From Pseudoxanthomonas jiangsuensis (lineage in GTDB: Bacteria; Pseudomonadota; Gammaproteobacteria; Xanthomonadales; Xanthomonadaceae), in assembly GCF_010093185.1 (NCBI RefSeq), contig NZ_PDWL01000007.1:1-64000 (forward strand): a DNA stretch of 64,000 bases, given 5' to 3'. Under the pieces are notes generated by a model that ran no database searches, was not told the origin of the DNA, and saw only the letters and a program-made list of their open reading frames with translations. Positions 1 through 8,393 of this stretch are shown piece by piece. The translations under genes were made by a program, and so were the position numbers. Position 1 is the first letter of the stretch, and every line of letters begins with the position of its first letter.

Positions 1-78
1 TTTGTTGGGTGTGAAGCGGAAGAGGGCATACGAGAGAGGGGGCCGTCCCGTGGGCTCGGAGAGGTGTAAAAGAGACAG
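1..78. other. Illumina P7/Nextera adapter left on contig end
   Basis: Positions 13-36 align without gaps to the 24-base Illumina P7 flow-cell sequence with 4 mismatches. Positions 37-44 have the length of an 8-base index. Positions 45-78 align without gaps to the 34-base Nextera read-2 transposase sequence with 3 mismatches and end in AGAGACAG. The order and spacing P7, index, transposase end are exactly those of a library molecule. This stretch is therefore a sequencing artefact, and biological sequence begins at about 79. Confidence 0.93.
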
Positions 79-96
79 CCGTACGACCAGCGCGAC

Positions 97-588
97 GTGA
101 GCATCGAGCCGCGGCGCACCTCGCCGGTCCTGCTCGGCGCCCTGGCCGTCGCCCTGGTCGCCCTCGGCGTCTGGTGGTACCAGCAGCGCGACACCACCGA
201 CACGCCGGTCGCGGGCAACCCGTCGACCGTCATCATCGAAGAGGCGCCCCCGGCGCCCGTCGCCTCGCGCGAAGCCGTCACCCCGCGCCAGGAACGCGCC
301 CGCCCGGCGCTCGCCGACCGCAGCCCGCGCCCGCTGGCCGACAACCCGGTCCCAGCGTATCCGCGCGACGCCCTGCGCAGCGGCAGCGAAGGCCAGGTGG
401 TGGTGAGCATCGAGGTCGGCGCCGACGGCACGCCGACCGATGTCAGCGTGGTCGAGCGCAGCGGCGACCGCGCCCTGGACCGCGCCGCCCTGCAGGCCGC
501 GCGCCACTGGCGCTTCGAGCCGGCCATCCGCGACGGCAAGGCCGTGGCCGCGACCGTGCGCCTGCCGGTGGATTTCCGTCGCGGGTAA
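97..588 (+). CDS. TonB-family energy transducer, possibly 5'-truncated
   Basis: The product is a 163-residue periplasmic protein anchored by one N-terminal membrane segment (about residues 11-28, LLGALAVALVALGVWWY). A Pro/Ala-rich spacer follows, then a TonB C-terminal domain (about residues 85-160) with the YPRDALRSGSEGQVVV opening and the ALQAARHWRFEPA segment typical of the family. Such proteins normally pass proton-motive force from ExbBD to outer-membrane receptors. No exbB/exbD gene is in the window. The GTG at 97 is the first start in genuine DNA, but the frame stays open back to base 79, where adapter sequence begins, so the true start may be missing. TonB domain is clear; exact role is not. 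Confidence 0.8.
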   Translation: MSIEPRRTSPVLLGALAVALVALGVWWYQQRDTTDTPVAGNPSTVIIEEAPPAPVASREAVTPRQERARPALADRSPRPLADNPVPAYPRDALRSGSEGQVVVSIEVGADGTPTDVSVVERSGDRALDRAALQAARHWRFEPAIRDGKAVAATVRLPVDFRRG

Positions 589-635
589 GGCTCACGTTTC
601 CGCGAAGCATCCCGACTCCTGCGCGGGATGCATGA

Positions 636-673
636 AAAAACGCGGCGAAACCGATGGGCTTCGCCGCGTTTTT
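636..673. terminator. Rho-independent terminator after tonB-like gene
   Basis: A perfect 14-bp stem pairs 636-649 with 660-673 around a 10-nt loop. The ends are A5 and T5, so it can act on both strands. It ends the tonB-like gene. Confidence 0.85.
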
Positions 674-757
674 GGTCCTTCTCCGAAAGGACTTTTAGTC
701 CTTACTCCCAAGAGCGGGGAGTATCCAATCCGGATGCTTGGCTGCGGCGCTTTGGCG

Positions 758-837
758 CGATGCCTGCTGACGGGAAGTAAAGGAGGAGGCTGCGGACGCA
801 GGCCGCAGCCGGGGGACATGAGCGGCAGCAGGCATCG
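758..837 (+). repeat. Dispersed palindromic element, copy 1
   Basis: A 38-bp core (758-795) recurs on the opposite strand at 12343-12380 with a single mismatch. Here the core sits in a nested inverted structure: GATGCCTGCTG (759-769) pairs with CAGCAGGCATC (826-836), and GGCTGCGG (788-795) pairs with CCGCAGCC (803-810). It fills the space between the terminator and the aroA stop. It resembles a non-autonomous REP-type element; no gene is visible in 589-875. Confidence 0.7.
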
Positions 838-875
838 TGCCGCACCGCCACAGCCCAACTTCCCAACGCGAGCCC

Positions 876-2186
876 TCAGCCGTGCAGACCGAACCCGCAG
901 CCCCGGGCCAGGCTGTCGAAGCCCGGGAACGAGGTCGCCACGTTGGCCACGTCCTCGATCCGCACCTCGCCGCCGGCCCTTTGCGCCGCCACCGCGAACG
1001 CCATCGCGATGCGATGGTCGCCATGGCTTTCGATCGTGCCGCCGCCCAACGCGCCCGGATGGATCGTCGCCCCGTCGGGGGTTTCGTCCACCTGCAGGCC
1101 CAGGGTGCGCAGGCCCGTGGCCATCGCCGCCAGGCGGTCGGATTCCTTGACCCGCAGCTCGGCCGCGCCGCGGACCACGGTCGGTCCGTCCGCGCAGGCC
1201 GCGGCCACGAACAGCGCCGGGAACTCGTCGATCATGTCCGGCACCAGCGCCTCGGGCACCTCGATGCCGTGCAAGGGCGCATGCCGCACCACCAGGTCGG
1301 CCACCGGCTCGCCGCCGTGGGTCGAGGGATTCTCCTCGACGATGTCCGCGCCCATCAGCCGCAAGGCCTGCAGCAGGCCGGTGCGGCGCGGGTTCAGGCC
1401 GACCGCGCGCAGCCGCAGCTGCGAGCCGGGCACGATGCTGGCCGCCACCAGGAAGAACGCCGCCGAGGAGAAGTCCGCCGGTACCGCGATGTCGGTCGCG
1501 CGCAGGCGCTGGCCGCCGCGCAACCGGGCATGCCCCGGCGAGAACTCGATCTCCACGCCGAACGCCGAAAGCATGCGCTCGGTGTAGTCGCGGGTCGGGT
1601 GCGGCTCGGTCACCGAGGTCTCGCCCTGCGCGTACAGGCCGGCCAGCAGCAAGGCCGACTTCACCTGGGCCGAGGCCACCGGCAGGGTGTAGCCGATCCC
1701 GGTCAGCACCTGGCCGCCATGGATGCGCAAAGGCGGGGTACCGTCGTCCTGCGTATCGATCTTCGCGCCCATCTGCGCCAGCGGGCCGGTGACCCGGCGC
1801 ATCGGCCGCTTGGACAGCGAGGCGTCGCCGACCAGCACGCTGTCGAACGGCTGCGCCGCCAGCAGGCCCGCCAGCAGGCGCATGCCGGTGCCGGCGTTGC
1901 CGCAGTCCAGTTCGCCGTCGGCGGCCTTCAACCCGTCCACGCCCACGCCGTGCACGATCCGCCGCGACGGCGACGGGGTCTCGATGCGCACGCCCAGGCG
2001 CGAGAAGATCGCCGCGGTGGCGCGGGTGTCCTCGCCCTCGAGGAAGCCGTCGATGGTGGACACCCCGTCGGCCAGCGCGGCGAACATCACCGAGCGGTGC
2101 GAGACCGACTTGTCCCCCGGAATCTCCAGGTCGCCGCGCAGCGGCTGCCCGGCGGTTGCGACCCAATGCTGCGACGACTGCGACAT
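876..2186 (-). CDS. aroA: 3-phosphoshikimate 1-carboxyvinyltransferase (EPSP synthase)
   Basis: EPSP synthase joins shikimate-3-phosphate and phosphoenolpyruvate in the cytosolic shikimate pathway. The 436-residue protein has the normal family length. Residues 24-31 read GDKSVSHR, the phosphoshikimate-binding lysine motif. GNAGTGMRLLAG around residue 95 is the PEP-loop, and SKRPMRR follows near residue 125. The alternation of two similar lobes continues to the C-terminal GDHRIAMAFAVAA. It is the last gene of serC-pheA-aroA, 64 nt after pheA, so cotranscription is likely. The ATG at 2186 is preceded by a weak purine-rich site. Confidence 0.97.
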   Translation of the reverse strand: MSQSSQHWVATAGQPLRGDLEIPGDKSVSHRSVMFAALADGVSTIDGFLEGEDTRATAAIFSRLGVRIETPSPSRRIVHGVGVDGLKAADGELDCGNAGTGMRLLAGLLAAQPFDSVLVGDASLSKRPMRRVTGPLAQMGAKIDTQDDGTPPLRIHGGQVLTGIGYTLPVASAQVKSALLLAGLYAQGETSVTEPHPTRDYTERMLSAFGVEIEFSPGHARLRGGQRLRATDIAVPADFSSAAFFLVAASIVPGSQLRLRAVGLNPRRTGLLQALRLMGADIVEENPSTHGGEPVADLVVRHAPLHGIEVPEALVPDMIDEFPALFVAAACADGPTVVRGAAELRVKESDRLAAMATGLRTLGLQVDETPDGATIHPGALGGGTIESHGDHRIAMAFAVAAQRAGGEVRIEDVANVATSFPGFDSLARGCGFGLHG

Positions 2187-2250
2187 CTCTGCTCCGTACC
2201 TCTCACTGCGGCCTGGCCGCTACGAATGTTTTCCCGCCCGGTTGCGCCGC

Positions 2251-3435
2251 CTACGGCACCGCCACCGGATACGAACCGAGCACCTTGATCTTGGCCACCC
2301 GCTCCTCCAGCTCGGCCAGTGCGCGCTTCATCGCCTCGTCCTCGACGTGCCCGGCCAGGTCGATGAAGAACGCGTATTCCCACTTGGCCTGGTGCGAGGG
2401 CCGCGACTCGATCCGGTTCATGCTGATGCCGTGCCGCGCGAACGGGCTGAGCACGTCGAACAGCGCGCCCGGCTTGTCGTGGATGAACACCAGGATCGAG
2501 GTGCGGTCGTGGCCCGACGGCGGGAACAGCTTGCGCCCGATCACCAGGAAGCGGGTGGTGTTGTCCTGGTCGTCCTGGATCGGCTGCATGATGACCTTCT
2601 TCAGGCCGTACACGTGCGCCGCGCTCTCGCCGGCGATGGCCGCCGCGTCGTCCGAGCCACGCGCCCGGCGCGCGCCCTCGGCATTGCTCGAGACCGGCAC
2701 CTTCTCCGCCCGCGGCAGGTTGGAGCGCAGCCAGCCCGAGGTCTGGGCGAAGGCCTGCGGATGGGCGTAGATCCGCTCGATGTCCTCGATCCGGCCGCTG
2801 CGCGAGAGCAGGTACTGGTGCACCTTCAGCTCGACCTCGCCGCAGATCTTCAGCGGCGAGGTCAGGAACATGTCCAGGGTGACCTGGATCGTGCCCTGGC
2901 CGGAGTTCTCCACCGGCACCACGCCGAAGTCGGCGTTGCCCGCGCCCACCTCCTGGAACACCTCCTCGATGCTGGCCAGCGGCAGCCCGTGCGCCGAGCG
3001 GCCGAAGTGCTTGAGCACCGCCTGCTGGCTGAAGGTGCCTTCCGGGCCGAGGTAGCCGATCTTCAGCGGCTCCTGCTGGGCCAGGCACGCGGACATGATC
3101 TCGCGGAACACGTGCACCAGCACTTCGTCCGGCAGTGGGCCTTCATTGCGGTCCACCACCATGCGCAGGACCTGGGCCTCGCGCTCGGGCCGGTAGTAGT
3201 CCACCGCCGCGGCCAGCTTGCCCTTGGCCTGGCCGACCTGCAGCGCGAACGCGGCGCGCTGGGCGATCAGCTCCTGGATCTGGCGGTCGATGCCGTCGAT
3301 CCGGGCGCGCACGTCGGCCAGCGCCGGCGCCGCCGGTTGCGCCTGGGCCGCGCGCGCCGCCGGCTTCTTCGCCGGTGCGGCGGCGGGGGCCTTGGCCTTC
3401 TTCGCCGGGGCGGCGGGGTTCTTCGGGGATGCCAT
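2251..3435 (-). CDS. pheA: Bifunctional chorismate mutase/prephenate dehydratase (P-protein)
   Basis: This enzyme converts chorismate to prephenate and then to phenylpyruvate for phenylalanine synthesis. Residues about 40-118 form the chorismate mutase helix bundle. Residues about 123-300 are prephenate dehydratase, with VVPVENSGQGT and the TRFLVIG catalytic motif. Residues about 310-390 are an ACT domain (KPGALFDVLSPF, NRIESRP), the usual site of phenylalanine feedback. At 394 residues it is slightly long because residues 1-38 are almost only Ala, Lys and Pro, unlike the usual short start. It lies 76 nt after serC and 64 nt before aroA in the same direction. Confidence 0.96.
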   Translation of the reverse strand: MASPKNPAAPAKKAKAPAAAPAKKPAARAAQAQPAAPALADVRARIDGIDRQIQELIAQRAAFALQVGQAKGKLAAAVDYYRPEREAQVLRMVVDRNEGPLPDEVLVHVFREIMSACLAQQEPLKIGYLGPEGTFSQQAVLKHFGRSAHGLPLASIEEVFQEVGAGNADFGVVPVENSGQGTIQVTLDMFLTSPLKICGEVELKVHQYLLSRSGRIEDIERIYAHPQAFAQTSGWLRSNLPRAEKVPVSSNAEGARRARGSDDAAAIAGESAAHVYGLKKVIMQPIQDDQDNTTRFLVIGRKLFPPSGHDRTSILVFIHDKPGALFDVLSPFARHGISMNRIESRPSHQAKWEYAFFIDLAGHVEDEAMKRALAELEERVAKIKVLGSYPVAVP

Positions 3436-3511
3436 CAGTGCGTTTCCGTGGTTCCTGCCGCCGGCCGCGTGGGCCGGTGGCAGCCGGCGAGCCGGCTAGG
3501 GTAGAGAGGGA

Positions 3512-4597
3512 TCAGCCGTTGCGCCGCTGGAAATCGCGCATGAAGTCCACCAGCGCCTGCGCCGCTTCCGGCGGCAGGGCGTTGTACAGCGAGGCGCGTA
3601 GACCACCGACCGCCTTGTGGCCCTTCAGCGCCAGCAGCCCGGCGGACTTGGACTCGGTGACGAAGCGCGCGGTCAGGGTCTCGTCGGGCAGGAAGAACGG
3701 AATGTTCATCCGCGAACGCACCGCCGGCGCGACCTCGTTGCGGTAGAAGCCACCGGAGCCGTCGATCGCGCCGTATACCAGCGCGGCCTTGGCCGCGTTG
3801 CGGCGGGCGAACTCGGCCACCCCGCCCTGCTCCAGCATCCACTTCACGGTCAGCCCGAGCAGGTACCAGTTCCAGGTCGGCGGGGTGTTGAGCATCGAGT
3901 CGCGCGCCGCGTGCGAGGCGTAGGTGAAGATGTCGGCGCGCGGCTGGCCGGCGCGCTCGAGCAGTTCGCGACGCACGATCACCACCGAGATCCCGACCGG
4001 GCCGAGGTTCTTCTGCGCGCCGGCGTAGATCAGCCCGTACTTCGACACGTCCAGCGGCTCGGAGGCGATCGAGGAGCTGAAGTCGGCGAACAGCGGCGCG
4101 TTGTCGACCTGCGGCGTATCGCGGAACTCCACGCCGTGGATGGTCTCGTTGGCGGTGATGTGGACGTAGGCGGCGTCCTCGCTCAGCGACCAGGTGTCGC
4201 GCGCGGGGATGTCGCGGAAGCCGCCCGGCTCGCCGTCGGCGGCCACGTGCACGTCCACGTAGGGCCGCACCTGCTTGATCGCGGTCTTGCCCCAGTGGCC
4301 GGTGACCACGTAGTCGACCTTCTGCCCGGGCGAGGCGAAGTTCAGCGCCAGCAGGGCCTGCTGGGTGGTGGCACCGCCGGACATGAACAGCAGCGCATAG
4401 TCGTCCGGGATCGCCATCAGCGCGCGCAGGTCGGCCTCGGCCCGGGCGGCCACGGCCATGAACTCGGCGCCGCGGTGGCTCAGTTCCACGATCGACGCGC
4501 CCACCCCGTTCCAGTCCAGCATCTCGGCCTGCGCCTGGCGCAGGACCGCTTCCGGCAAGGTCGCGGGGCCGGCACTGAAGTTGTAGGCGCGCGTCAT
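3512..4597 (-). CDS. serC: Phosphoserine aminotransferase
   Basis: SerC transaminates 3-phosphohydroxypyruvate with glutamate in serine synthesis and also acts in pyridoxal phosphate synthesis. The protein of 361 residues matches the family length (E. coli 362). It opens with [14 protein letters not shown]. It has the phosphate-binding SGGATTQQ near residue 75, and [11 protein letters not shown] with the PLP-binding lysine near residue 196. The ATG at 4597 fits homologues; the same frame stays open much further upstream, but that part is only the antisense of msrPQ. It is the first gene of the serC-pheA-aroA unit and is divergent from msrP. Confidence 0.97.
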   Translation of the reverse strand: MTRAYNFSAGPATLPEAVLRQAQAEMLDWNGVGASIVELSHRGAEFMAVAARAEADLRALMAIPDDYALLFMSGGATTQQALLALNFASPGQKVDYVVTGHWGKTAIKQVRPYVDVHVAADGEPGGFRDIPARDTWSLSEDAAYVHITANETIHGVEFRDTPQVDNAPLFADFSSSIASEPLDVSKYGLIYAGAQKNLGPVGISVVIVRRELLERAGQPRADIFTYASHAARDSMLNTPPTWNWYLLGLTVKWMLEQGGVAEFARRNAAKAALVYGAIDGSGGFYRNEVAPAVRSRMNIPFFLPDETLTARFVTESKSAGLLALKGHKAVGGLRASLYNALPPEAAQALVDFMRDFQRRNG

Positions 4598-4744
4598 GAA
4601 CCACCCGTCACGAAAGGGCCCGTAGTATGCCGCAGTGCAGCGGTTGCGGGCGCAACCGCCGGGCTTCGCGCGGCCGCCGCGGCGGACCGGGAACCGCCGC
4701 CCTCGTCCGCGGTCACAGCCTTCCGTCCCCGCAAGGAGATTCCG

Positions 4745-5725
4745 ATGCGAACGCTCCGCCCCTTCCGCCCGCCGGCCGTCGCCGCCAGCGAGATCACCGA
4801 CGAGGCGGTCTACCGCGACCGCCGCCGTCTGCTCGCCGCGCTCGCCGCCAGCCCCGTGCTCGGTGCCCTGTCCGGCTGCGCCGAGGCCGAGCCGCCTCCG
4901 CCGCCGCGGACCCCGGTGAGCACCGCCGACGCCCGCGCCGGCTTCCGCACCGGCGAGCCGTTGACCCGCTACGAGGACGTCACCAGCTACAACAACTTCT
5001 ACGAGTTCGGCACCGGCAAGGACGACCCGTCGAAGGCGGCGAAGACCCTGCGGACCTCGCCCTGGACGGTGGCGGTGGACGGCGAATGCGCCCGGCCAGG
5101 GCGGATCGGGCTGGAGGACCTGGTGCGCGGCCTGGCCCCGCAGGAACGTATCTACCGCCTGCGCTGCGTGGAGGGCTGGTCGATGGTGATCCCCTGGCAG
5201 GGCGTGCCGCTGGGCGAGGTGCTGCGCCGGTTCGAGCCGACCGCCAAGGCGAAGTACGTCGCCTTCACCACCCTGGCCGACCCGCAGCAGATGCCCGGCG
5301 TGCGCTACCGCTCGATCGACTGGCCCTACCGCGAGGGCCTGCGGATCGACGAGGCCATGCACCCGCTGACCCTGCTGGCCACCGGCCTGTACGGCAAGCC
5401 CCTGCCGCAGCAGAACGGCGCGCCTTTGCGGCTGGTGGTGCCGTGGAAGTACGGCTTCAAGTCGATCAAGTCGATCGTGGCCATCCGCTTCGCCGAGAAG
5501 ATGCCGGCCACCGCCTGGAACGCCCTGCAGCCGTCCGAGTACGGCTTCTTCTCCAACGTCAATCCGGACGTGGACCATCCGCGCTGGAGCCAGAAGACCG
5601 AGCGCCGGATCGCCGGCCAGGCCAGCAAGCTGTTCGCCGAAAGGATCCCGACCCGGCCGTTCAACGGCTACGCCGAGCAGGTGGCTTCGATGTACGCCGG
5701 CATGGACCTGCGCAAGTGGTTCTGA
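4745..5725 (+). CDS. msrP: Protein-methionine-sulfoxide reductase catalytic subunit (Tat-exported molybdoenzyme)
   Basis: MsrP (formerly YedY) repairs oxidised methionines in periplasmic proteins using a molybdopterin cofactor. The 326-residue protein carries a Tat-like signal ([20 protein letters not shown], residues about 25-44). The YNNFYEFG motif follows. [13 protein letters not shown] includes the molybdenum-ligating cysteine near residue 141, and [17 protein letters not shown] is also present. The ATG at 4745 follows a strong AAGGAG site. The membrane partner msrQ starts 32 nt downstream in the same direction, so the two form an operon divergent from serC. Confidence 0.95.
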   Translation: MRTLRPFRPPAVAASEITDEAVYRDRRRLLAALAASPVLGALSGCAEAEPPPPPRTPVSTADARAGFRTGEPLTRYEDVTSYNNFYEFGTGKDDPSKAAKTLRTSPWTVAVDGECARPGRIGLEDLVRGLAPQERIYRLRCVEGWSMVIPWQGVPLGEVLRRFEPTAKAKYVAFTTLADPQQMPGVRYRSIDWPYREGLRIDEAMHPLTLLATGLYGKPLPQQNGAPLRLVVPWKYGFKSIKSIVAIRFAEKMPATAWNALQPSEYGFFSNVNPDVDHPRWSQKTERRIAGQASKLFAERIPTRPFNGYAEQVASMYAGMDLRKWF

Positions 5726-5756
5726 GCTTGGCCGGCCGCCGCCGCGCCCTGGCCGG

Positions 5757-6416
5757 ATGAGCGCCGCCATCGCACGGCGGCGCGCGCCGCGCCCGGTTTC
5801 CCGCGGCCTGCTCGCAGCCAAGGCCGCGGTGCACGTCCTGGCGCTGGCGCCGGCGGCCTGGCTGGGCTGGCAGGTGGCCGAGGTCTGGCGCACCGGCAGC
5901 GACGCCCTGGGCGCCGATCCGGTGGCCGAGATCGAGCACCGCACCGGGCTGTGGGCGCTGCGCCTGCTGCTGCTCACCCTGGCCATCACCCCGCTGCGGC
6001 GGCTGAGCGGGCAGGCGGTGCTGCTGCGCTTCAGGCGCATGCTCGGGCTGTACGCGTTCTTCTACGCCTGCCTGCACCTGGGCGCCTATCTGGTGTTCGA
6101 CCTGCGCGGCTACTGGACCCAGCTGTTCGAGGAGATCGTCAAGCGCCCCTACATCACCGTCGGCTTCCTGGCCTGGCTGCTGCTGGTGCCGCTGGCGCTG
6201 ACCTCGACCCTGGGCTGGATGCGGCGCCTGGGCCGGCACTGGGGCCAGCTGCACCGTCTGGTCTACGCCATCGGCGTGCTGGCGGTGCTGCACTTCTGGT
6301 GGCTGGTGAAATCCGACATCCGCGAGCCGGCGCTGTATGCGGCGATCCTGGCGCTTCTGCTGGGCGCACGCGCGGTGGCGTGGTTCAGCGCGCGCCGAAC
6401 CAGAGCAGGGCGCTGA
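5757..6416 (+). CDS. msrQ: Protein-methionine-sulfoxide reductase heme-binding subunit
   Basis: MsrQ (YedZ) is the inner-membrane haem protein that passes electrons from the quinone pool to MsrP. The 219-residue product has about six hydrophobic segments between residues 25 and 210. Family motifs are visible: [40 protein letters not shown] and [21 protein letters not shown], whose histidines are the expected haem ligands. It starts 31 nt after msrP. Its last 32 nt overlap the end of the convergent FHA gene. Confidence 0.95.
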   Translation: MSAAIARRRAPRPVSRGLLAAKAAVHVLALAPAAWLGWQVAEVWRTGSDALGADPVAEIEHRTGLWALRLLLLTLAITPLRRLSGQAVLLRFRRMLGLYAFFYACLHLGAYLVFDLRGYWTQLFEEIVKRPYITVGFLAWLLLVPLALTSTLGWMRRLGRHWGQLHRLVYAIGVLAVLHFWWLVKSDIREPALYAAILALLLGARAVAWFSARRTRAGR

Positions 6417-7185
6417 CCAGTCCGCCCAGCAGGAGCGCGGCCAGCAAAAGCCAGGGCAGGCGCACGCCGACGCGGGCCGGCGCTGGCGCCGGGCCGACGG
6501 CCTCGGTCGCGGCCATGGCGGGTGGCCCGGCATTGGCCTCCACCCCGGCCACCGTCGGATACTCGACCACGAAGCGATGCTGGCCGTCGAACACCAGTTG
6601 GTCGCCGGCGCACAGCACCGCGTCGCGCACCGACAGGCCGTTGACCAGGCTGCCTTCGGGCGAGCCCAGGTCGCGCAGCAGCACGTGCTCGCCCTGCCGT
6701 TCCAGCTGCGCGTGCCGGGCCGGGAAGGAAGGATCGTCGATCCGGATGTCGGCCTCGCGCGCCGAGCCGACCAGCCGCGACGGCCCGAGGGTGAAGCTGC
6801 GGCCGTGGTGCGGGCCGCCGACGCCACGCAACAGCACCCGCGGATCGCCGCCATGGTCCGTGTCCGCCGTGGCCTGCGGCGAAGGCAGGCGCGGGCGCGG
6901 CGCCTGCACCACCAGCTCCACGCCATCGGCGTAGACCGCGTCGCCGGCGCGCAGCAGGGCCATCCGCCGCACCGGGCGGCCGTTGACGTGGATGCCGCGG
7001 GCGCCGTTGGCCACCTGCAGCCACAGTCCGCGCCGGTCCATGCAGAACTGCGCCAGCAGGGCGCCCTGCGCCGCATCGCCCACGCCCAGGGTGCCGCTGG
7101 CCTGGCGCACCAGGCGGTGCACGCCCGCGGCCAGCGGGTGGTCGGGCTGCTGGCGGTTGCTGAAATGAAGGCGCAGGTCGGGCAT
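6385..7185 (-). CDS. FHA-domain protein with C-terminal membrane anchor
   Basis: The 266-residue protein has a forkhead-associated phosphothreonine-binding domain at about residues 120-205 (SRLVGSAREADIRIDD, RHAQLERQG, LRDLGSPEGSLVNG). Residues 1-95 look like a second, degenerate FHA fold (VNGRPVRRMALLRAGDAVY). A Pro/Ala stretch and one membrane segment (about 243-262) follow. It probably tethers phosphoprotein binding to the membrane; the partner is unknown. The ATG at 7185 was chosen because a TAGTCT box lies 7 nt upstream, which fits a leaderless transcript. An upstream start in the same frame would add 31 unconserved residues. The 3' end overlaps msrQ tail to tail by 32 nt. Confidence 0.8.
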   Translation of the reverse strand: MPDLRLHFSNRQQPDHPLAAGVHRLVRQASGTLGVGDAAQGALLAQFCMDRRGLWLQVANGARGIHVNGRPVRRMALLRAGDAVYADGVELVVQAPRPRLPSPQATADTDHGGDPRVLLRGVGGPHHGRSFTLGPSRLVGSAREADIRIDDPSFPARHAQLERQGEHVLLRDLGSPEGSLVNGLSVRDAVLCAGDQLVFDGQHRFVVEYPTVAGVEANAGPPAMAATEAVGPAPAPARVGVRLPWLLLAALLLGGLVSALLWFGAR

Positions 7186-7192
7186 GCGTGGC

Positions 7193-7198
7193 AGACTA
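7193..7198 (-). promoter_or_regulatory. Putative -10 box, leaderless FHA gene
   Basis: TAGTCT on the minus strand ends 7 nt before the ATG at 7185, and no Shine-Dalgarno sequence lies between. It fits the TAnnnT -10 pattern seen before other genes here. No convincing -35 is visible. Confidence 0.4.
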
Positions 7199-7346
7199 GC
7201 AGCGCCTTCGTCGCCGGCGCCAGCGCGCGGCACGCAGGCCATCACCCATCCCATGCCGCTCCCGTCGCCGACCCGCACCGCCGGATCGGCCGCGCGGCGG
7301 CCGCCGCCATTCCAGCAAGCGTTGCAGAAGTCCCGGAGTTCCCCGC

Positions 7347-7622
7347 GTGTCCCGCATCGACATCGTCCATCCGCATACCCGCACGCCCGAGCAGGCCCGC
7401 CAGGCGGTCGAGGAGATCGCCGCCAAGCTGCACGAGCGCCATGGCCTGGCCACCGCCTGGGACGGCGACGCGGTCAACCTGTCCGGCACCGGCATCCAGG
7501 GCCGGGTGGAAATGCAGCCGGGCCAGGTGCGGGTGCTGGCCGAGCTGGGCTTCCTGTTCTCGGCGATGAGCGGCCTGGTCGAAGGTGAGATCCGCCGCGT
7601 GCTGCAGGAAAAGCTCGACTGA
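7347..7622 (+). CDS. Polyhydroxyalkanoic acid system (PHA granule regulatory) family protein
   Basis: The 91-residue protein has the compact form of the PHA_gran_rgn family: an N-terminal helix rich in Ala/Glu (QARQAVEEIAAKLHERHGL) and a beta region GTGIQGRVEMQPGQVRVLAELG. A final amphipathic helix follows. Family members are found near granule-associated proteins; a direct biochemical role is not established. Translation probably starts at the GTG at 7347, which has CCGGAG about 8 nt upstream. A phasin-like gene follows 82 nt downstream in the same direction. No PHA synthase is in the window. Confidence 0.8.
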   Translation: MSRIDIVHPHTRTPEQARQAVEEIAAKLHERHGLATAWDGDAVNLSGTGIQGRVEMQPGQVRVLAELGFLFSAMSGLVEGEIRRVLQEKLD

Positions 7623-7704
7623 GCCAGCGGCGCGGGAGGCGCCTCACGCCTTCTTATCGTCGCCCCCGCCATGCTGGCCCGGACTCCCTGCAGAGGACCC
7701 GGGC

Positions 7705-8166
7705 ATGAACCGCGAACACAGCACGGGCGACGCCTTCGCCAGCGCCGCCGGCCTCCAGGCCCAGGCCGGGCGCATCGCCCGCGAACTGGGCGACTCGGCC
7801 CAGCAGGTCTGGCTGGCCGGGATCGGCGCCCTGGCCCGTGCCCAGTCCGAGGGCAGCCGCCTGTTCGAGCAACTGGCCGAGGAAGGCCGCGCGGTCGGCG
7901 ACGCGCCCGACGCCGCCGGCAATGCCGCCGGCCGCCTGGAAGGCCTGCGCCAGTCGCTGGACGCGGCGGTCGGCCGCGCCCAGGCCCGCGCCGGCGAGGC
8001 CTGGGACAGCGTCGGTCGCGCCTTCGAGCACAGGGTGCAGCAGGCCCTGCGGCAGATGGACGTACCGACCCGGGACGACCTGGACGCGCTCGGCGCCAGG
8101 ATCGATGCGCTGACCCGCGAGCTGCAGCAGCGCAACGCCCCCAGCGTGCCGCCGGACGGGACCTGA
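7705..8166 (+). CDS. Phasin-family (PhaI-like) protein
   Basis: The 153-residue protein is almost all helix-forming and Ala-rich, with the phasin pattern of an amphipathic core (QAGRIARELGDSAQQVWLAG) and a coiled C-terminal half. The segment QALRQMDVPTRDDLDALGAR is typical of phasins of the PhaI/PhaF group. Phasins coat polyhydroxyalkanoate granules. The ATG at 7705 follows AGAGGA. The gene lies behind the PHA-granule regulatory-family gene, so the two likely work together. The fold is clear from composition, but low-complexity sequence limits certainty. Confidence 0.75.
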   Translation: MNREHSTGDAFASAAGLQAQAGRIARELGDSAQQVWLAGIGALARAQSEGSRLFEQLAEEGRAVGDAPDAAGNAAGRLEGLRQSLDAAVGRAQARAGEAWDSVGRAFEHRVQQALRQMDVPTRDDLDALGARIDALTRELQQRNAPSVPPDGT

Positions 8167-8207
8167 ACAGGGTGGGCACGGCGTATACGTATGCGCCGAA
8201 AGGATTG

Positions 8208-8237
8208 TTGCAAAGCACAATTCCGTTGCGGCAGAAT
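8208..8237 (+). promoter_or_regulatory. Possible promoter upstream of the Mrr-like gene
   Basis: TTGCAA (8208-8213) and CAGAAT (8232-8237) are 18 nt apart and resemble a sigma-70 -35/-10 pair. Transcription would begin just before or within the hairpin at 8245-8307. Confidence 0.3.
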
Positions 8238-8244
8238 CGAACCC

Positions 8245-8307
8245 GGCCCGCCAGTCCATACCCGGCCGTTTGCTCCCCTCCCCTCACGGCTTCTGGACTG
8301 GCGGGCC
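8245..8307 (+). terminator. Large hairpin with pyrimidine-rich tail
   Basis: A perfect 14-bp stem pairs 8245-8258 with 8294-8307 around a 35-nt C/T-rich loop and is followed by TCTTCTTT. It could terminate the phasin transcript or form a leader structure for the gene starting at 8394. The loop is long for a simple terminator. Confidence 0.5.
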
Positions 8308-8393
8308 TCTTCTTTGTACAGGCGCGCGCCACCGGCGCGACGACGCAGCCTGTAACATCTCCGGCCATTCCGGGGACGCCTGCTGGGATTCGC

